DNA of 64,000 nucleotides, taken from NCBI RefSeq assembly GCF_905475395.1, contig NC_058338.1:39551435-39615434 (forward strand), read 5' to 3'. The DNA comes from Chrysoperla carnea (taxonomy: Eukaryota; Arthropoda; Insecta; Neuroptera; Chrysopidae). Of this stretch, positions 59,425-64,000 are shown piece after piece; position 1 is the first letter of the stretch, and the number at the start of each line of letters is the position of its first letter. The translations under genes and the position numbers were made by a program. Under the pieces are notes generated by a model that saw only the letters and a list, made by a program, of their open reading frames with translations, was not told where the DNA came from and ran no database searches.

Positions 59425-59623
59425 CCCTGGTGGAAAAAATATTTGAAAAAAGAAGTCTTAATAAATCTTAGGAAACTCTGAAAAAGTCTTAGAAACTTTA
59501 AAAAAGTATTAAGAACTCTGAATAACTCTGAATTAGACTAGTCCGAAAACGTTGTGAAATTCAAAGTTCCTAAGACTTTTTCATAATTTCTTATTCTTTC
59601 TTCAAATATTTTTTCCACCAGGG
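59425..59623. mobile_element. Small MITE-like element, 199 bp
   Basis: Terminal inverted repeat ccctggtggaaaaaatattt (59425 on) pairs with the segment ending at 59623. Inner blocks 'aaaaagtcttag' and 'cctaagacttttt' also pair. The flanks carry aaattagttg (before, with a few bases between) and aaattggttg (after), a possible target duplication with one mismatch. Confidence 0.6.
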
Positions 59624-60921
59624 AAATTGGTTGTAACTAGAACATGTATTGCCAAATTAAAATAGCCCTGTAAAAAACACTCAATATTTAATAAGTACTT
59701 ACATAGTATTTCACTATTAGAACTAAATCTGTGATAAAATGTGAAATAATTGCATTTATTCTTTTTTAACCTTTTTCATTTCATTATTAAATACGGTAGA
59801 GTCCAAAATAATAAAATGAAAAGAAATTAAAATTATTCTAGTCAGAAATTCTATTTTTATCATCCATGAACATAAAAATGACAAATAATTACAGACTTCA
59901 ATAATAATATAAAATGATTTAGGGCTGTTGATTTATAAGAATTTAAATTATTTTGAATGGGATATTTATTAACGGGAAATTAGATCATTGTTATGCAAAT
60001 TGTCCTAATAGTGCCCCAAATAGAACTGTTTATTGGGAACTAAGTATTCTATAAAACTAAATAGTTTTCGACTCTACTTGCTTTATAGTTTAGTATTTTA
60101 ATATTTAAATAAACAATGAAAACTTTATAGATTATTTATTCTTCATGCTTAATAAATTAATTTAAAGCTTTTTAAAACTATAATGTTTTTGAACATACCA
60201 ACTAATAAAGATGTTCAATATATTTTCATTTTATGTTTAATTCATTTTTAATTTGCGATGTTCGTTTATTTATATTATTTAAATATTTTTTACAAATTTT
60301 AATATTTTGACAGCAAAACGGCAGGAACATACATTATACAAGACTAAGAAATTTGTGAAGTTTTTTTATTTTGTATCCTATGTTCTGAATTTAGAGTTTC
60401 CTTTGTTAAAAATAAATTTCATGTTTTTCTTACAAAATAATGTTTGCAATTTTAATATCGCATCCTCTAAATAATCTGTACGGGTAATCGCAATATATAT
60501 CAGATTTTAGTAGCCTTTGATTTCTACGATAGTAATACTAATTAACTGTGGAAATAAGTGCCATAAATCGTTTTGGATAGAGGAAGATTTTTTTCAATAG
60601 GTTTTGATCATTGAAAATCTGCGGTGACAGTAGTAAGAACAAAATCTTTTTCTATTCAATAAACTTTCTACGGACCTTGAATGCTACTAATGAATATTAA
60701 AAATTACAAAATTAGAAATAAGAACTAATATATGTATATTATATAATTTTTTTATAATCATTTTTTTTATAATTTGTGGGTATTTTATTTTTTAAGTATT
60801 TTAATCGGGAAAATGTAAGTACATGTTCTTAAATGAAAAACATTAAAATTTTTGTGCAAAACAAATGTAAACTATATATTTTTTAGTAGTAGTCGCATAA
60901 AGAAATACATAAAATAGCCAT

Positions 60922-62012
60922 TCTGGAGTCCTCTGTAACAACTCCAATTTTGATGAATTTAAAAAAAAATGTTTCTTTTATATATTGTTGAAAACCAGAA
61001 ACATTTCAGACGGGGGAAATTATCTCGAGAGGGAAAAGGCAATGTCACGACTGGTATATCAACGCCCAGCTTAAATCGTTAGTGATAGAAGTTTGAAATT
61101 TCGAGAGGATGTTGATTTTATACTGAAAGTGTCATTTAAGAAAGTATGTTTCCAAATTTTATTCCCTAAAAGGGTGAAATAGGGGATGAAAGTTTGTATG
61201 AAAATATGTACAAATCTTTATTTTAGACTTCTCTAATTAACTGATTTTAAAAATCATTTCAATAGAATGCTACTTTATCACCAATTAACATGGGTTGTAT
61301 TTTCTTTCCAAAAAAGTTAGGGTTAGGCACCAAAAATTAAAATACATTTTTTGTAAAAAAAATCACACAAAAGTGATTTTTTTATATAGGTTGCACAAAT
61401 ATTGTTTAAACAATATAAATGCCTAACAGTTATCCAGGTTATAGCCTTCAATTCTCTTACCTACACTTTTGTTCACTAATTAATGCATTTTAACTTTTAT
61501 TGCAAATCCCTAATTATTTTAAAAGAATATATAGATGAAATAATTTTAACGTAGTGAACTCAAAAATGTCGATTTCATTATCTAATCGATGTTTGCTTTT
61601 GATGCAGAACCTTTTTTTGAAAATAAAATACAGCCTATGTTATTTGCTGATAATATGGCATTCTATAGATAAAAGAATTTTTAAAATCGGTTAAGTAGAG
61701 AATTACAAAAAGAAGATTTGTATATATTTTCATACAATATTTCATCCCCAATTTCGCCCATTTAGGGGATGAATTTCGAAAAATCCTTCGAAAATCCTTT
61801 CCTTAATGACACTCGATACCTTCTCGAAAATTCAAACTTCTATCATTAGGGATTTAGACTGGGCGTCAATATATCAGTCGGCTATATCAGTTGCCTTTTC
61901 CCCCTCCAGACTATTTCCCCCCTATGAAATGTTTCTGATTTTAAATAATATACAAAAAGAATCATTAAAAAAAAAAATCATCAAAATTGGAGCTGTTATT
62001 GAGGACTCCTGA
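60922..62012. mobile_element. Foldback element of about 1.1 kb with about 390-bp arms
   Basis: The left arm (about 60922-61312) is the diverged reverse complement of the right arm (about 61612-62012). Matching blocks run the whole way: 'caactccaattttgatga' at the outer end, 'ccagaaacatttca', 'aacgcccag', 'gatagaagtttga', 'tgaaaatatgtacaaatc' and 'acatgggttgtattttctt' at the inner end. The 300-bp loop has no ORF or transposase. A single arm without a partner occurs at 2398-2745, which supports a mobile family. Confidence 0.7.
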
Positions 62013-63012
62013 GTAAAAACATTCCTTGATGCGACTATAGGTATAAATTGTATCTCCAGCAATATTCTAGACAATAAATATTAGAATTTTTTATATTCAT
62101 TTGTTTAGCCGATAATAATTCTTTTTTATATGTTTTTGTAACAATTTTTTATTTTAATTATTGTATATAATAAAAGGATTAAGGAATTCTTGTTAACTTT
62201 GTATACTAATAATAACATAAATGCAAATACAAATTTTGGGATATAACAATGTTTTGTTCAAATTTATTTTTTTACAGCTATTTCCCTCAAAAAAATCGAG
62301 ATAACAATAATTGTTTAACACTCCTTCTTTTGTGCGCGGGTATATCACATTTGATTCTAGATATGTCTCAATGAGATAAAATTAATTCTATGAAGAATGT
62401 ATTTCTATGTTTTTGGCGAGTATCATTGGACTATATGGATATAGTCCAAATATTATTGGATGGATAGTTTACCCATCGTATATTTTGTGCCTCAAGTAAC
62501 ATTCAAAAGTTAGAATTCAGAGGTAAGAAGTAATTAAAATTAAAACGTCGACTCATCTTAGGTTTTCAAGGTTTACAAACAATATGTGTGTAATAGGGGC
62601 TTTTAATTTAAAATATATGGTTTATGGAGCTAAATTAGATGCAAAGGATTTAAAAACAATCTGCTCATTTTCGAGTTTTAGAGATTCGACTGTATCGTAA
62701 TTTGTGTATTAAAATTAGTGTTTGTAACTTTGATCATATTGTACACTTTTCTTGTGTATTAATAGATGTCATGTCGGATTCTCTCAGATAATAATTTGGT
62801 TTTTTAAAGTTATTTTATTTATCGTTTAACAATACTTCATGTTGCAATCAAATATTTGATAAAATATCAACATCATGCAATAATAATAACATCAACAAGT
62901 TTGTTTTTGTTTGTGGTAAAATAGATTTAAGTTAAAATAATAACATAGGTATAAAAATGTATCTATCCAAGACTTCAACCACAAAAATATTCAACATATT
63001 TTATGATTCGTC

Positions 63013-64000
63013 ATGTTGTATTTGACGTATAAAAATCGAATAAGTTTTAATTTATGTTTTAGTATCTATAAAGTAATAAACAGAACAATGAGTACACCAA
63101 CAATACGTGACGAACCAAATTTTTTAAATTTATCAAAACAAATTGTACCTAAAATCACATTGTTAAAACGTAAAGGTGAATATGGACGTGTGGGTATTAT
63201 CGGTGGTTCAAAAGAATATACAGGCGCACCATATTTTGCGGCGATCAGTGCTTTAAAAGTTGGCGCGGATTTGGTATATGTTTTTTGTACAAAAGATTCA
63301 TCAACTGTTATAAAATCATACAGTCCAGAATTAATTGTTCATCCAGTATTGGATGCCGAAGATGCAGTTGAATATATTGAAAAAATGTTGAACCGTTTAC
63401 ATGTAGTTATTATTGGACCAGGTTTAGGACGTGATCCAAAAATAATGGAAACTGTCAAACAAATTATAGGAAAATGCCGTGCACTTGAAAAACCCTTGGT
63501 GATTGATGCAGATGGATTATTTATCGTTGCAAATTGTCCAGATGTCATTAGGAATTATCCATTAGCTGTTTTAACCCCAAATGCAATGGAATATTCACGC
63601 ATATTTAAAGTACCTGTTGATGCTAGCGAAGAAGTAGAAGTAACAGTTCAAAAGTTACGAGCTTTAGGTGAAAATATAATAATTGTTAGAAAAGCACAAG
63701 TGGATTCAATTTTTGATTGTGAAAATGTTGTTGGATGTACTGCTGTTGGATCAGGTCGAAGATGTGGAGGACAAGGGGATCTCTTAAGTGGTTCGTTAGG
63801 AACTTTCTTATCATGGGCATTAACATCAGATATAATTTTAGAAGGTGGGACAACGAAAAATTTAAAAGCAATGATTGCTGCGTATGGAGCTTGTAGATTA
63901 ACTAGGGAATGTAACGCAAAAGCTTTTGCTAAACTTGGACGAAGCATGACTACTACGGATATGATTCAAGAAATATCTGTTGCATTTCGTGAAGTATTTG
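63013..64000 (+). CDS. NAXD: ATP-dependent (S)-NAD(P)H-hydrate dehydratase, 3' end cut by the window
   Basis: The frame is open to the last base, 329 codons from ATG 63013 or 304 from ATG 63088, and no stop is reached. The enzyme uses ATP to dehydrate damaged S-NADHX/NADPHX back to NADH/NADPH. The ribokinase-like fold is shown by GGSKEYTGAPYFA (substrate loop), IGPGLGRDP, the DADG motif, VLTPN and GGQGDLLSG with the catalytic Asp. From 63088 the protein starts directly before the conserved core (MSTPTIRDEPNFL). The 25 residues gained from 63013 (starting MLYLTYKNR) hold five Lys/Arg and no acidic residue, like a mitochondrial presequence. A possible acceptor (TTTTAG, 63057-63062) between the two ATGs leaves a spliced alternative open. 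Because of this I am sure of the gene but not of the start. Confidence 0.92.
   Translation, partial: MLYLTYKNRISFNLCFSIYKVINRTMSTPTIRDEPNFLNLSKQIVPKITLLKRKGEYGRVGIIGGSKEYTGAPYFAAISALKVGADLVYVFCTKDSSTVIKSYSPELIVHPVLDAEDAVEYIEKMLNRLHVVIIGPGLGRDPKIMETVKQIIGKCRALEKPLVIDADGLFIVANCPDVIRNYPLAVLTPNAMEYSRIFKVPVDASEEVEVTVQKLRALGENIIIVRKAQVDSIFDCENVVGCTAVGSGRRCGGQGDLLSGSLGTFLSWALTSDIILEGGTTKNLKAMIAAYGACRLTRECNAKAFAKLGRSMTTTDMIQEISVAFREVF

Larger units (their letters stand above)
59112..63012. other. Intergenic interval between GALNT and NAXD
   Basis: 3.9 kb with no host exon recognised. It holds a small MITE (59.4 kb) and a large foldback element (60.9-62.0 kb). The NAXD promoter should lie in the last kilobase, but no distinct core element is evident. 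Confidence 0.55.

Noticed and set aside
63339-63947. Antisense ORFs across NAXD
   Set aside because: The sense frame carries the full set of NAXD motifs, and the antisense peptides resemble nothing.

Overview
The window is AT-rich nuclear DNA from an animal, most probably an insect. It has five protein-coding genes split by GT-AG introns, one Pol III tRNA gene, and many short, mostly non-autonomous mobile-element copies between and inside the genes. The proteins resemble insect and vertebrate orthologues. The sequence does not let me name the insect order. Exon models were made by hand from reading-frame continuity, splice consensus and family resemblance. In all four finished genes the exon phases join without a frameshift.

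Layout. 1-12.7 kb: no recognisable host gene. It holds a tRNA-like SINE head, several copies of one dispersed repeat family (two of them tail to tail), a solo arm of a foldback element, small inverted-repeat elements, an RTE-like tail, a 5'-truncated non-LTR retrotransposon with a 12-bp target-site duplication, and one unrecognised 115-aa ORF. 12.7-24.8 kb (+): Spt20 (SAGA subunit), nine coding exons, 1068 aa, opening with an 11-codon exon. 24.8-36.1 kb: about 11 kb without a host gene, with a decayed DDE transposase piece, a perfect 256-bp tandem duplication and another repeat copy. 36.1 kb (-): tRNA-Asp(GUC). 37.1-39.3 kb (-): EXOSC8/RRP43 exosome subunit, five exons, 280 aa. 39.9-44.4 kb (+): cyclin A, four exons, 466 aa, divergent from EXOSC8 across 581 bp. 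44.4-49.6 kb: intergenic. 49.65-59.1 kb (+): GALNT10-type polypeptide GalNAc-transferase, eight coding exons, 583 aa, whose introns hold a near-ideal palindrome and other inverted-repeat elements. 59.1-63.0 kb: intergenic, with a small MITE and a 1.1-kb foldback element. 63.0 kb to the end (+): NAXD, running off the window.

The genes are unrelated housekeeping functions: transcription coactivation, RNA decay, cell cycle, O-glycosylation and NAD(P)HX repair. Nothing suggests a functional cluster. The only pairing that could matter for regulation is the head-to-head EXOSC8/cyclin A promoter region. I found no new multi-gene system. The items most worth a second look are the perfect palindrome at 52.3-52.8 kb, the foldback family at 60.9-62.0 kb with its solo arm at 2.4-2.7 kb, the perfect tandem duplication at 27.8-28.4 kb, the presequence-like extension of NAXD, and the upstream ORF overlapping the GALNT start codon.
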